The notes: generated by a model from the sequence alone, not told the origin. A stretch of DNA of 64,000 nt from Streptomyces cinerochromogenes (GCF_014648635.1 NZ_BMRM01000002.1:372001-436000), one strand, 5' to 3'; numbered from the stretch's first letter, positions 30,811-40,147 are shown. A program made the numbers and translations.

Positions 30811-33800
30811 TCAGTCGAACCAGCGGTCCCGCGCCAGCTCCTCCGTCCGGGACGGGTCCTCCAGCAGCGCCGCCACCTCGAACCGCCTCGGCCACTGCCC
30901 GGCCGCCCACGCCAGCCCGGCGGCCACCCCCTCCAGGGTCGCCGCGTGCAGCACGCCGTCGTCGGTCAGCCGCCAGTCGATCTCCACGCCGTCCACGACG
31001 AGTTCCTCGTGCTCGACGTACGTCCGCGGGGTACGCGGCCCGAGCAGCACCCGCACCGGGTCCGGCACGTCGTGCTCGGTCCCCTCGGAGTGCACCTCGC
31101 CGGTGACGGACTCGCTCAGCCGCCGCACCTGGAACAGCTCGGCCAGCTCGACGGCCCGCGCGGGCCGGACCGGCAGCAGCGGCACGCCGGAGGTGAACGG
31201 CAGCAGGTCCGGCGAGTCGACCACGACGGCCGACCCGGCGTCCACGACCTCCACCCGCCCGTCGACCACGGCCCGCAACTCGTCCGGCAGCGTCACCCGC
31301 TCCGGGTCCAGCTCCGCCAACGCGCCGTACAAGCCGTGCAGTTGGGCGGCCGTGACCGGACGCTCCGGGTCGGCAAGCCGGTCCAGCAGCTCCGCGGCCC
31401 CGCCGGGCTCGTCCAGCAGCGCGGCGACGGAGGTGCGCACCCCGAGCGCCCGCAGCACCTGCTCGTCCTCGAACCCGGTGGCGTCGGCCTCGTCGTACAG
31501 CCCGCGCAGCAGCGGGTCACCGCCCGCCGCCAGCAGACCGGCGGGCCTGCGGCCGTCCAGCACCGGGTGCCCGCGCAGCCACCACGCGGTGTACGGCCGC
31601 ACGACCTCGTGGGTGCCGTCCGGCAGCAGGATCCGCACGGGCTGGGTGAGGGCGTCCCGCAGCGGCGGCCGGGCCAGCAGGGCGAGCGCCTCCGGCCAGT
31701 GGTCGTCGTCCACCAGGTCCAGGTCGCGGACGGCGACGAGTTCGGTGGCGACGGGCGGCACCGGGCTGTCCGGGAAGCGGTCGAGGATGTCCTCGCACCA
31801 CACGTCCACGGCGTCCAGCAGCCCCGCGTCGTCGGGCTCGGCGTAGTCGCCCTCGCGGGGCTCCAGCTCGTCGGGGTCGAGGACGACGTCGGTGGCCCGG
31901 ACGAGCGCGAAGTCGGCGAGCACCCCGCACGCGGCGAGCGGCTGCTCCCCCCACCGCTCCGCCAGCTCGGCGTCGACGGCCGCGAGTTCACCCTCACGGA
32001 TCACCCGGGCGAAGGGACTGCCGGGGAACACCAGCTCACCGGCGGGCGCCGGCTCGCCGTCCTCGTCGGGCAGCGCGAGCGCACCCAGCCAGGGCTCGTC
32101 CCCCGGCTCCAGTCCCGCGTCCCGGACGAGCCCGAGCACGGTCTCGGCCAGCTCCTCGGCGTCCGGCGCGTCCTCCTCCCAGCCGAGCCCGCCCTCCTCG
32201 TCGAGGGAGCCGGCCACGGCGGCCCGCACCTGCGGGGTGGTGAGCACCGCGCGGGGAGTGGCGGGCAGCGCGCCCAGCTTCTCCAGCAGCGGGTGCGCGG
32301 CATCGGGGTGAACCACCTTCAGCCCGAGCCGCCCCAGCACGTCCGGATCGATCCGGACGCCGTCCGGCGCGGGCAGCAGCACCTGCCGGGGCCCGATCGT
32401 CGTCCGCCCTCCGCCCGTGCCGAAAGCCTGGGAGGTGCCCCCGGCGAGCGGCACCGGCAGCCCCGACAGCCTCTCCGGGTCGACCCCGGCGAGGCTGTCG
32501 TACAGCCGCCACCACCACTCCGGCTCCTTCTCCAGCCCGGCGAGCCGGTCGATGGCGTCGGCGAGCGGCAGCCGGGCCACCCCGAGGGTGCGCAGCTCCA
32601 CGCGCCGCTCCAGACCGGCCGGGAGCAGGGTGGGCAGCACCTCGGCGAGCACCCGCACGGTGTCGGCCCCGGCGCCCTCCACGACCTCGGCGTCCCGGGG
32701 CCGCAGCGCCTCGGGCAGCTCGTCGTCGTCATCCTTGGCCTCGACGGCCGGCGGCAGGAAGGCGGTACGGGGCAGCCGCTCCAGCACGGCCTGCCGCAGG
32801 GCGCCGTCCAGCTCCCCCCGGCCCAGCGCCCCGGGCACCAGATCGATGACCCCCTCCCCCACGGGCCGCCACGCGCCGAGCAGTTCGGCGTAGGTGTCGG
32901 CCGCGCGCTGCACCAGGAAGTCGGTGAGGGGACCGGGCGCCGCGTGCCGGCGGGTGGTGTCGAGCGGGAACGAGGCGATGAGCAGGGCGGGCACACCGAG
33001 GGGCTCGTCGCTGGGGGTGGGCGCGTGCACGACCGGGGAGGTGCGGGGCCGCACCGGAGCCCCGTACGCGTCCACGGGCACGGCCCAGGTCACGGACCAG
33101 TGCGGACGCAGCCGCTCCTCGACCGGGCGGTCCGCGAGGAGGTCCGGGGTGAGCGGCCCGTGCGCGGAGGCGGTACGCCAGTTCGTGACACCGTCCCGGG
33201 AGTCGTCCACGACCGTGAAGGCACCGTCGGTACGCCGGGCCAGGGTCCGCGGCGCCTCCCCCTCGACCTCCACGACGACCTCCGCCAGCCCCGGCAGGGC
33301 GAGGAGCAGGGCGTCGTCGACGCCACCGAGGAGCCGCTCGGCGAGATCGGCCGCCGCCGCGTCACGCAGGGGCAGGATGACGGCGGTGTCGTACGGCTCC
33401 GGAGCCGTTCCCTCGGCGGCGAAGGGCAGCCGGAGCAGCGGCACGTGCCCGTCCCGGCGGCGCACCTCGTCCCCGAGTCCCGGGCTGTGCCGGGCGACGT
33501 CGGCGGCCAGCTCCCGCGCCTCCGCGAGGGACCAGCGCACGCCCCCGTGCCGGCCCACGATCGCCGGCTCGTCGGTCACCGCGAGGACGGCGGCGAAACC
33601 GACCCCGAACCGGCCCACGGCACCGTGCGTCGCCTCGGCGTCCCGCTTGGCGGAGGCCCGCAGCGTGGACAACGACTCGACACCGGCCGCGTCCAGCGGG
33701 GCCCCGGTGTTCGCCGCGACGAGCACGCCGTCCCGGAGGGTGAGCCGCAGCCGCCCCGGCACGTGGGCCCGCGCCGCGGCGTCGGCGGCGTTCTGCGCCA

Positions 33801-33972
33801 GCTCGACCACGAGTCGGTCCCGGTAGCCGCCGAGGACGAGGTCCTCCTCGGCGTTGGCGTCCTCCCGGAACCGGGCGGGGCTGGTCGCCCAGGCGTCGAG
33901 CACCCCGCGACGCAGACGGGCGGTGCCGAAGGGGTCGGCGCCCTCGGCCGCCGGCCGCACGAACTTGCTCAC
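30811..33972 (-). CDS. Sacsin/Hsp90-like GHKL ATPase-domain protein
   Basis: A 1053-residue protein whose first 250 residues form a GHKL ATP-binding domain: VVELAQNAADAAARAHVPG (N box), VLVAANTGAPLDAAGVESL and GRFGVGFAAVLAVTDEP (G2). This is the sacsin N-terminal/HSP90-like type, often misannotated as Hsp90. The remaining 800 residues are acidic, Leu/Pro-rich and lack known motifs. No partner gene is obvious. The start at 33972 has GAGAGTC upstream. A chaperone or signalling role is a guess from the fold. Confidence 0.85.
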   Translation of the reverse strand: MSKFVRPAAEGADPFGTARLRRGVLDAWATSPARFREDANAEEDLVLGGYRDRLVVELAQNAADAAARAHVPGRLRLTLRDGVLVAANTGAPLDAAGVESLSTLRASAKRDAEATHGAVGRFGVGFAAVLAVTDEPAIVGRHGGVRWSLAEARELAADVARHSPGLGDEVRRRDGHVPLLRLPFAAEGTAPEPYDTAVILPLRDAAAADLAERLLGGVDDALLLALPGLAEVVVEVEGEAPRTLARRTDGAFTVVDDSRDGVTNWRTASAHGPLTPDLLADRPVEERLRPHWSVTWAVPVDAYGAPVRPRTSPVVHAPTPSDEPLGVPALLIASFPLDTTRRHAAPGPLTDFLVQRAADTYAELLGAWRPVGEGVIDLVPGALGRGELDGALRQAVLERLPRTAFLPPAVEAKDDDDELPEALRPRDAEVVEGAGADTVRVLAEVLPTLLPAGLERRVELRTLGVARLPLADAIDRLAGLEKEPEWWWRLYDSLAGVDPERLSGLPVPLAGGTSQAFGTGGGRTTIGPRQVLLPAPDGVRIDPDVLGRLGLKVVHPDAAHPLLEKLGALPATPRAVLTTPQVRAAVAGSLDEEGGLGWEEDAPDAEELAETVLGLVRDAGLEPGDEPWLGALALPDEDGEPAPAGELVFPGSPFARVIREGELAAVDAELAERWGEQPLAACGVLADFALVRATDVVLDPDELEPREGDYAEPDDAGLLDAVDVWCEDILDRFPDSPVPPVATELVAVRDLDLVDDDHWPEALALLARPPLRDALTQPVRILLPDGTHEVVRPYTAWWLRGHPVLDGRRPAGLLAAGGDPLLRGLYDEADATGFEDEQVLRALGVRTSVAALLDEPGGAAELLDRLADPERPVTAAQLHGLYGALAELDPERVTLPDELRAVVDGRVEVVDAGSAVVVDSPDLLPFTSGVPLLPVRPARAVELAELFQVRRLSESVTGEVHSEGTEHDVPDPVRVLLGPRTPRTYVEHEELVVDGVEIDWRLTDDGVLHAATLEGVAAGLAWAAGQWPRRFEVAALLEDPSRTEELARDRWFD

Positions 33973-34104
33973 GTTGACTCTCCTCTACGACGTGAGACCG
34001 AACCTACAGCGCGGAGCCGGGAGGCAATCAACGCGGACGGGGAGGGTATGCGGTAGTGACCATCCGTTGGCACGCAGGTGCCGTCGCACGAAAGTGGTGC
34101 CCCC

Positions 34105-34599
34105 ATGCCCGAGACACAGGACGTGGTCGAGCTGATCCTCCAGGACCACCGGCGTATGGAGGACCTGTTCCGGCTGATGCGCAGCGTGGAAGAGGACCGG
34201 ACCGCCGCCCTGGAGGAGTTCGCCGATCTGCTGATCGCTCACGCGCAGGCCGAGGAGACCGAGGTCTACCCGGCGTTGAAGCGCTACAAGAACATCGACG
34301 ACGAAGAGGTCGAGCACGGCGAGCACGAGCACGACGAGGGCAACCAGGCCCTGCTGGAGCTGCTCCAGGTGGAGGAGGTCGGCTCCGAGGAGTGGGACGA
34401 GAAGCTGGAGGCGCTGGTGGAGGCCGTCACCCACCACGCCGACGAGGAGGAGCGCACCATCCTCAACGGTGCCCGCGAGAACGTGGCGATGCGGCGGCGC
34501 GAGGAACTGGGCGCGGCGTTCCTGGAGGAGCGTGAGCGTCAGCTGAAGTCCGGCTGCGGCTCCCCCGACAACGTGCGCCGCATCGTGGAGTCGTCCTGA
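34105..34599 (+). CDS. Hemerythrin HHE-domain protein
   Basis: A 164-residue four-helix protein with the metal ligands LQDHRRMEDLF, AHAQAEETEVYPAL, EHGEHEHDEGNQALL and THHADEEERTIL, typical of a di-iron hemerythrin-like domain that senses or stores O2 or NO-type ligands. The ATG at 34105 is favoured because homology starts there; an in-frame ATG nine codons earlier lacks a ribosome site. It is divergent from the sacsin-like gene. Confidence 0.92.
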   Translation: MPETQDVVELILQDHRRMEDLFRLMRSVEEDRTAALEEFADLLIAHAQAEETEVYPALKRYKNIDDEEVEHGEHEHDEGNQALLELLQVEEVGSEEWDEKLEALVEAVTHHADEEERTILNGARENVAMRRREELGAAFLEERERQLKSGCGSPDNVRRIVESS

Positions 34600-34621
34600 C
34601 CCGGGGACCGGGGCCGGGCGC

Positions 34622-35584
34622 TCACGGGCCCGGCCCGGGGTCCGGGCGCACGGCCCGGCCCAGTCCGGCGCGGGCCGCCTCCAGCTGCGCGGCGAACGCG
34701 ATGCCCAGGAACAGGGCGATGCCGGTCAGGTTGGCCCACAGCAGCAGGGCCACGAAGGCCGTCAGCGGCCCGTACACGGCGCCGAAGGAGCCGCTGCGGG
34801 AGACGTAGAGGGTCAGCAGCCAGGTCGCGGTGACCCACAGCACCAGGTGGACGGCGGAACCGAACGCCAGCCAGGTGTACCCGGGCTGGTTCCGGCGTGG
34901 CGACCACCGGAAGACGACGGCGGAGGCGATCCAGGCGAGGGCCGTCCCCACGGGCACCTCCAGGGCGCCCCACCACGCCGGGGGCGCAGAGGTGCCCAGC
35001 GCCTCGGCCGTCGCGGCGGTCACGGCCCGGCCGGCGACCAGGACCAGGAACCCCAGGACCATGGGCACGCCGGCGGCGAAGGCGAGCAGCACGGCCCTGC
35101 CGTACTTCCGCGGGAAGGGCCGGTCCCGTTCGATGCCGTAGATCCGGTTGGCGCCCCGCTCGACCTGGCCCATGGCCGAGGCCAGGTTGAGGACGGAGAA
35201 GGCCAGCCCCAGGACCAGCGCGAGCGTGCTCCAGGCGCCGGAGCCCGCGGTGCGGCGGGTGCCGCGCAGCGCCTGGCGGATCACGTCGGCGCTGGCACCC
35301 GGCACGATCCTGCCCAGGGTCAGCTCGATGATCCGGCCCACGCTCTCCGTGTGCGCGGCCGTGGCCAGGCCGACGAGCGCGATGGTGAACGGCACCATGC
35401 CCAGCACGATCTGGAAGCCGAGGGCGCGGGCGTTGGTGAAGCCGTCGGCGTAGCGGAACCGGGAGAAGGCGTCGAGCAGCAGCCGCGCGCCCCCGTAGCG
35501 CCGCAGCGCGGTGAAGGCCTCGTCGCCGGAGAGCTCGTCGCCGATCATGTCCCGCGTCTGCGGGACCTGCACCACCGTCCCCAT
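34622..35584 (-). CDS. YihY/virulence factor BrkB family membrane protein
   Basis: A 320-residue membrane protein from the ATG at 35584. It has a 45-residue cytoplasmic start, then six hydrophobic segments with the family pattern ALGFQIVLGMVPFTIALVGL, SVLNLASAMGQVERGANRIY and GAVYGPLTAFVALLLWANLTG. Family role is unclear (once proposed as RNase BN, later refuted). It follows ppk2 by 16 bases, so the two form an operon. Confidence 0.9.
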   Translation of the reverse strand: MGTVVQVPQTRDMIGDELSGDEAFTALRRYGGARLLLDAFSRFRYADGFTNARALGFQIVLGMVPFTIALVGLATAAHTESVGRIIELTLGRIVPGASADVIRQALRGTRRTAGSGAWSTLALVLGLAFSVLNLASAMGQVERGANRIYGIERDRPFPRKYGRAVLLAFAAGVPMVLGFLVLVAGRAVTAATAEALGTSAPPAWWGALEVPVGTALAWIASAVVFRWSPRRNQPGYTWLAFGSAVHLVLWVTATWLLTLYVSRSGSFGAVYGPLTAFVALLLWANLTGIALFLGIAFAAQLEAARAGLGRAVRPDPGPGP

Positions 35585-35600
35585 GTCCCCCGTCCCTCCT

Positions 35601-36620
35601 TCAGCCGTGGCCGCGGCCGGCCGGGACCGTGGTGTCCGGGTGGTTCCCGGGGCCGCCGCCGGGGCCGGCCAGCGGGGTCGGTGACAGGGCCGTGGGTTCC
35701 TCGCCCGGTTCGAGCAGGGTGTCCGCCGCACCGACGATCAGCGGGTCGGGGGTACCGACCGCCGCGTGGTCCTTGGCCGGGTAGTCGAAACGGTCCAGGA
35801 GGCTGCGCATCGCCTCCAGCCGGCCGCGCCGCTTGTCGTTGTTCTTCACGACCGTCCAGGGCGCGTGCGCGGTGTCGGTCTCCCGGAACATGTCGACCTT
35901 GGCCGCGGTGTAGTCGTCCCAGCGGTCGAGGGAGGCGAGGTCGGTGGGGGAGAGCTTCCAGCGGCGGACCGGGTCGACCTGCCGGATCGCGAACCGGGTG
36001 CGCTGCTCGGCGCGGGACACCGAGAACCAGAACTTCACCAGCGCGATGCCGTCGTCGGTGAGCAGCCGCTCGAACAGCGGGGCCTGCCGCAGGAACTGCC
36101 GGTACTCGGCCTCCGAGCAGAAGCCCATGACCCGCTCGACCCCGGCCCGGTTGTACCAGGACCGGTCGAAGAAGACCATCTCCCCGCGGGCCGGCAGGTG
36201 GGTCACGTACCGCTGGAAGTACCACTGTCCCGCCTCCCGCCCGGTCGGCTTGTCCAGCGCCACCACGCGGGCCCCGCGGGGGTTCAGCCGCTCGGTGAAC
36301 CGTTTGATGGTGCCGCCCTTGCCGGCCGCGTCCCGCCCCTCGCACACCACGACGATCCGCTGCCCGGTCTCCTTCACCCAGCGCTGGAGCTTGAGCAGCT
36401 CGATCTGCAGGATCCGCTTGTCCCGCTCGTACGCGCGCCGGCCGATCCGGTGGTCGTAGGGGTGGTTCTCCCGCCAGGTCGCGACCGGCCGGCCGTCGGC
36501 GTCCAGCAGCACCGGCCGCTCCGGCTGCCGGTCGTCCACCACGAACCCCCGCAGCAGGTCGTCCTCGCGCACCTCGTCCCCGGTCTCCCTCGTCTCCGTC
36601 GCCTGCTCGTGCCCGGCCAC
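35601..36620 (-). CDS. ppk2: Polyphosphate kinase 2
   Basis: A 339-residue PPK2. Walker A is GRDAAGKGG (residues 95-103), Walker B-type segment is VFFDRSWYNRAGVERVMGFC, and the lid region reads RRWKLSPTDLASLDRWDDY. PPK2 enzymes use polyphosphate to phosphorylate GDP/ADP or NMPs. The C-terminus has a Pro/Gly-rich tail of about 40 residues. Operon with the BrkB-like gene and divergent from phoD-type phosphatase, giving a small phosphate-metabolism group. Confidence 0.93.
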   Translation of the reverse strand: MAGHEQATETRETGDEVREDDLLRGFVVDDRQPERPVLLDADGRPVATWRENHPYDHRIGRRAYERDKRILQIELLKLQRWVKETGQRIVVVCEGRDAAGKGGTIKRFTERLNPRGARVVALDKPTGREAGQWYFQRYVTHLPARGEMVFFDRSWYNRAGVERVMGFCSEAEYRQFLRQAPLFERLLTDDGIALVKFWFSVSRAEQRTRFAIRQVDPVRRWKLSPTDLASLDRWDDYTAAKVDMFRETDTAHAPWTVVKNNDKRRGRLEAMRSLLDRFDYPAKDHAAVGTPDPLIVGAADTLLEPGEEPTALSPTPLAGPGGGPGNHPDTTVPAGRGHG

Positions 36621-36732
36621 GCCACCGCCTCTCCGTCACCGCTCACCGGGTTCCGCCCGGGTCTCCTCCTCACACGTGCCCGCACAACGGGGTCCAAGAC
36701 GCCTGTACCGTCGCTCTGGCCGTCCCTTTCCG

Positions 36733-36738
36733 TACCGT
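36733..36738 (+). promoter_or_regulatory. -10 box of the PhoD-like gene
   Basis: TACCGT (36733-36738) is followed by a short leader containing AGGAAGG before the ATG at 36761. A second TACCGT lies 28 bases upstream. A sequence at 36640-36650 (GCTCACCGGGT) matches eight of eleven positions of the PhoP direct-repeat unit but no second well-matched unit follows, so phosphate control is not established. Confidence 0.35.
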
Positions 36739-36760
36739 CCGACGACAGGAAGGCGCTCAC

Positions 36761-38386
36761 ATGGCCGAACTGTGCCTGGGTCCGCTGCTGAGGTACACCG
36801 ACGGTTCCCGCGCGACCGTGTGGGTCGAGACGAGCCGGCCCTGCACGGCCGAGGTGCGCTGCTCCGACGGCGCGGCCGGCACGGCCCCCACCTTCCAGGT
36901 GGCCGGGCACCACTACGCGCTCGTCACGGTCACCGGCCTGGAACCGGGCACCTCACCCGCCTACGAGGTGCTCCTCGACGGCGCCCCGGTGTGGCCCCTG
37001 CCCGACTCGCCCTTCCCGCCCTCCGTCATCCACAGCCCCGGTGGCGGCGACGCCGTCCGCGTCACCTTCGGCTCGTGCCGCTGGGCCGCGCCCCCGGCGG
37101 ACGGCAAGGATCCGGTCGGCCCCGACGCCCTCGACACCCTCGCCACCCGCCTGGCGTCCGACCCCGGCGCCGAGCGCCCCGACGTGCTGCTGCTCCTGGG
37201 CGACCAGGTCTACGCCGACGAGACCTCCGAGGAGACCCGGAACTGGCTCGCCGCCCGCCGCGACCTCGACCGGCCGCCCGGCGCCCAGGTCACCGACTAC
37301 GAGGAGTACTGCCACCTCTACCACGAGTCCTGGCTCGACCCGGAGGTGCGCTGGCTGCTGTCCACCGTGCCCAGCTTCATGATCTTCGACGACCACGACG
37401 TCGTGGACGACTGGAACACCTCCGCCTCCTGGCTCGCCGACATGCGCACCACCGACTGGTGGCAGGAACGGCTGCTGAGCGGCCTGATGTCGTACTGGGT
37501 CCACCAGCACCTGGGCAACCTCTCCCCCGCCGAACTGGCCGACGACCCCACCTGGGCCGCCGTACGCGCCACGGCGGACGGTACGAAGGCGCTGCGCGCC
37601 CTGGCCGAACAGGCCGACGCCGACTCCTCCACCGTCCGCTTCAGCTACCGCCGCGACTTCGGCCGGGTCCGCGTCGTCATGGTCGACTCCCGGGCCGCGC
37701 GGGTCCTGGAGGAGGGCCGCCGCTCCATGCTCGACGCGGGCGAGGCCGCCTGGCTGCGCGAGCAGGTCCTGGGCGACCAGGGGGCCTACGACCACCTCCT
37801 GATCGGCACCTCCCTGCCCTGGCTGCTGCCGCACCTGGTGCACGACACCGAGAGCTGGGACGCGGCCCTGTGCGCCGGGGAACGCGGCGAGCGCTGGGCC
37901 CGCTTCGGCGAGTGGCTGCGCCGCGGGGCCGACCTGGAGCACTGGGCGGCCTTCCCCCGCTCCTTCGCCGGACTCGCCGGCCTCATCGCCGACGTCGCGG
38001 CGGCACCGGGCGCCCCGGCGAGCGTGTGCGTGCTCTCCGGCGACGTGCACCACGGCTACATCGCCGAGGCCACCTGGCGCTCCGGCGACCTCGGCGTCCC
38101 CGTCGTCCAGCTCACCTGCTCACCCGTGCACAACTCCGTGCCGGCGGCCATGCGGTTCGGTTTCCGCGTGGGCTGGAGCGCGCCGGCCCGCCTCCTGGGC
38201 CGCCTGCTCGCCCGGCACGGGCGCTGTACCCGGCCGCCGGTGCGGTGGCGCAAGCGGGGCGGGCCGTGGTTCGGCAACCAGCTGATGACCCTGACGCTGC
38301 GGGGCCGCACGGCCCACCTGCGTCTGGAAAGCACCGGCAAGGAGGCGAGGCTCGACACGGTCCACGAGACGAGCCTCACCGGCTAG
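36761..38386 (+). CDS. PhoD-like alkaline phosphatase family protein
   Basis: A 541-residue metallophosphatase. An N-terminal fibronectin-like part (about 100 residues) precedes the core with metal-site motifs VTFGSCRWA, LLLGDQVYADE, FDDHDVVDDWN and CVLSGDVHHGYIAEA. There is no twin-arginine signal peptide, unlike classical secreted PhoD, so it appears to be intracellular; Streptomyces has several such forms. AGGAAGG precedes the ATG. Divergent from ppk2. Confidence 0.9.
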   Translation: MAELCLGPLLRYTDGSRATVWVETSRPCTAEVRCSDGAAGTAPTFQVAGHHYALVTVTGLEPGTSPAYEVLLDGAPVWPLPDSPFPPSVIHSPGGGDAVRVTFGSCRWAAPPADGKDPVGPDALDTLATRLASDPGAERPDVLLLLGDQVYADETSEETRNWLAARRDLDRPPGAQVTDYEEYCHLYHESWLDPEVRWLLSTVPSFMIFDDHDVVDDWNTSASWLADMRTTDWWQERLLSGLMSYWVHQHLGNLSPAELADDPTWAAVRATADGTKALRALAEQADADSSTVRFSYRRDFGRVRVVMVDSRAARVLEEGRRSMLDAGEAAWLREQVLGDQGAYDHLLIGTSLPWLLPHLVHDTESWDAALCAGERGERWARFGEWLRRGADLEHWAAFPRSFAGLAGLIADVAAAPGAPASVCVLSGDVHHGYIAEATWRSGDLGVPVVQLTCSPVHNSVPAAMRFGFRVGWSAPARLLGRLLARHGRCTRPPVRWRKRGGPWFGNQLMTLTLRGRTAHLRLESTGKEARLDTVHETSLTG

Positions 38387-38389
38387 CCG

Positions 38390-38584
38390 CTAGCGCCGGG
38401 CGGCGTACGAGACGAACTCCGTCCAGGTGGAAGGGGCGACGGTGAGCAGGGGGCCGTCGTCCTGCTTGGAGTCACGGATGTGGATGGCGGCGGGGGTGGG
38501 GACGAGGGCCCAGTCCAGGCCGACTTCGACGCAGGAGTCGCCGTCAGGGCCACTGCTGTAGCTGCTCTTGAACCAGCGGATCAT
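38390..38584 (-). CDS. DUF397 protein
   Basis: A 64-residue protein MIRWFKSSYSSGPDGDSCVE with the family motifs SCVEVGL, IHIRDSKQDDGPLLTV and WTEFVSYA. Its ATG overlaps the TGA of the upstream XRE gene (ATGA), indicating coupled translation. It ends three bases from the converging PhoD-like gene. Confidence 0.94.
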   Translation of the reverse strand: MIRWFKSSYSSGPDGDSCVEVGLDWALVPTPAAIHIRDSKQDDGPLLTVAPSTWTEFVSYAARR

Positions 38585-39426
38585 GTCTCTCCCAGCAGGT
38601 GCTCAACGAGGGCCAGCGACTCCTCGGGGCGAAGAGCCTGCGCCCGGATGGTGCCATAGCGCAGCTCAAGGACGCGTAGTTCCCGGAGGTTGGTGACCGC
38701 GCGGCCGTTGCATGCACCATCGGAACGGCCGACAGCTGTGCCGTCCTCGAACTTGAGCAACTCGATCCTTCCGCTCATGCCGGGGTGCGGCGGGCTGTCC
38801 AGCGGCATTACCTGGAACGTGACGTTGTTCAACCGCCCGATCTCCAGCAGCCGTTCGAACTGCTGTTGCCGCACCATTGTGCCCCCAACCCTGCGGCGCA
38901 GCGTCGCCTCTTCCAGGACGAAGCTCAGGGCCGGGGCGGGCGACCTCTCGAAGATGGACTGCCGGGCCATGCGAGCGGATACCCGACGCTCCAGCTCCTT
39001 CGGCGCATAAGCGGGCTGCCAGCACTCCAGGAGAGCACGGGCGTACTCAGGGGTCTGCAACAAGCCGTGGATGTTGCTGGTCTCGTACACCCCGATCTCA
39101 ACCGCCTTGGCCTCCACCTCCGCCAACGCCCGAACCTTCTTCGGATACCGGACCTTCTCCACGTCCTCCTTCATCGCGGCCAGCAACCCGCCCGCGTCCA
39201 GGATCTTGTCCGCCTTGTCGAGGTACTCCGGTCTCGGGATCCGCTTGCCGGACTCGATCTTGTAGATCATGTCCTCGCTGTACCCGACCGCCCTGGCGAA
39301 CTCGGCCGCGCGCATGCCCAGCGCCTCGCGGCGCAGCCTCAGCTGGCGGCCCACCGTGGCGATGACGGCCACGCCCCACTCGTCGTCCTGTTCGACCTCC
39401 CAGCCCGGCTCCTCTTCCTCACTCAC
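38581..39426 (-). CDS. Third XRE-family regulator with DUF5753 domain
   Basis: A 281-residue regulator. A GTG at 39426 is chosen (VSEEEEPGWEVEQDDEWGVA), with GGAAGGGGGC upstream; an in-frame GTG/ATG twelve codons earlier is possible. Helix-turn-helix: RREALGMRAAEFARAVGYSEDMIYKIESGKRIP. DUF5753: VYETSNIHGLLQTPEYARALL and NNVTFQVMPLDSPPHPGMSG. The acidic N-terminal extension is unlike the other two XRE regulators in this window. Operon with DUF397; an ATPase gene is divergent. Confidence 0.93.
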   Translation of the reverse strand: MSEEEEPGWEVEQDDEWGVAVIATVGRQLRLRREALGMRAAEFARAVGYSEDMIYKIESGKRIPRPEYLDKADKILDAGGLLAAMKEDVEKVRYPKKVRALAEVEAKAVEIGVYETSNIHGLLQTPEYARALLECWQPAYAPKELERRVSARMARQSIFERSPAPALSFVLEEATLRRRVGGTMVRQQQFERLLEIGRLNNVTFQVMPLDSPPHPGMSGRIELLKFEDGTAVGRSDGACNGRAVTNLRELRVLELRYGTIRAQALRPEESLALVEHLLGET

Positions 39427-39476
39427 GACAGCAGCCCCCTTCCCGACAGGTCCCGACACCACCGGTCGTGCGCCGG

Positions 39477-39508
39477 ACAGTGACCCTACGCAACCGCTTC
39501 GTCACTGT
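39477..39508. promoter_or_regulatory. Inverted repeat ACAGTGAC-N16-GTCACTGT
   Basis: Perfect eight-base arms (39477-39484 and 39501-39508) are centred in the 115-bp gap between the XRE gene and the divergent ATPase gene. Candidate operator of this regulator. Confidence 0.55.
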
Positions 39509-39541
39509 TCACAGGTAGCAGGCACAGCCACTCTGAGTGAT

Positions 39542-40147
39542 GTGAACCAGGAAATCTCCACCCACATCTCCACCCGCATCCCGAACTTCACGGTGCAGCT
39601 GTCCCCCACGCCACGCGGGGCACGGCTCGCCCGGCTGCTGGCCACGGAGCAACTACGCTCCTGGGGGCTGCCGTTGGACCCGGCGGCGCTGATCGTGGCC
39701 GAGCTGGCGGCCAACGCGGCCACCCACGGCCGCGTGGCCGGACGGGATTTCCGGCTGACGATGTACGTCGTCGGGGACACGCTCCGTATCGAGGTGACCG
39801 ACACGCGCGGTGACCGGATGCCGGAGCCGCTCCGGCCCGCGCCCGACGCCGAGGCCGGGCGGGGGCTGCTCCTCGTGGACGCGCTGGCGCGGCGCTGGGG
39901 GACCGCCCCCGGGGCCTCGCCGAGGAAGACGGTGTGGGCCGAGGTGGGGGTCGGGCCGGAGGGTTTACCGGCGGTTCAGGAGTGGCCGAGTTCCGCCGTC
40001 TCGTCGTCGCCGGTCTCCGGGACGGAGCCGGAGTCGCGGGCCGGGCGCAGCGGGAAGGGGTCGACGCGGGTCTCGTCGATGACCGGGGCGGCGGGCTGCG
40101 GGGGCTTGGGCATGACCGCGGCCTCGGAGTGGCCTCCGCAGCCGTAG
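39542..40147 (+). CDS. Anti-sigma-factor-like HATPase with antisense-overlapping tail
   Basis: The GTG at 39542 opens VNQEISTHISTRIPNFTVQL. A compact GHKL ATPase follows: IVAELAANAATHGRVAG (N box), LRIEVTDTRGDRMPEP and AEAGRGLLLVDALARRWG. Homologues normally end soon after KTVWAEV (about 39950), but this frame continues 65 residues, so its last 172 bases are antisense to the 3' end of the DUF3027 gene. The tail is Ser/Gly-rich and probably meaningless. Third gene of a WhiJ-like module. Confidence 0.85.
   Translation: MNQEISTHISTRIPNFTVQLSPTPRGARLARLLATEQLRSWGLPLDPAALIVAELAANAATHGRVAGRDFRLTMYVVGDTLRIEVTDTRGDRMPEPLRPAPDAEAGRGLLLVDALARRWGTAPGASPRKTVWAEVGVGPEGLPAVQEWPSSAVSSSPVSGTEPESRAGRSGKGSTRVSSMTGAAGCGGLGMTAASEWPPQP

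Noticed and set aside
36640..36660. PHO-box-like direct repeat between ppk2 and the PhoD-like gene
   Set aside because: Only one eleven-base unit matches moderately; a PhoP site needs at least two well-matched units, so it was not called.
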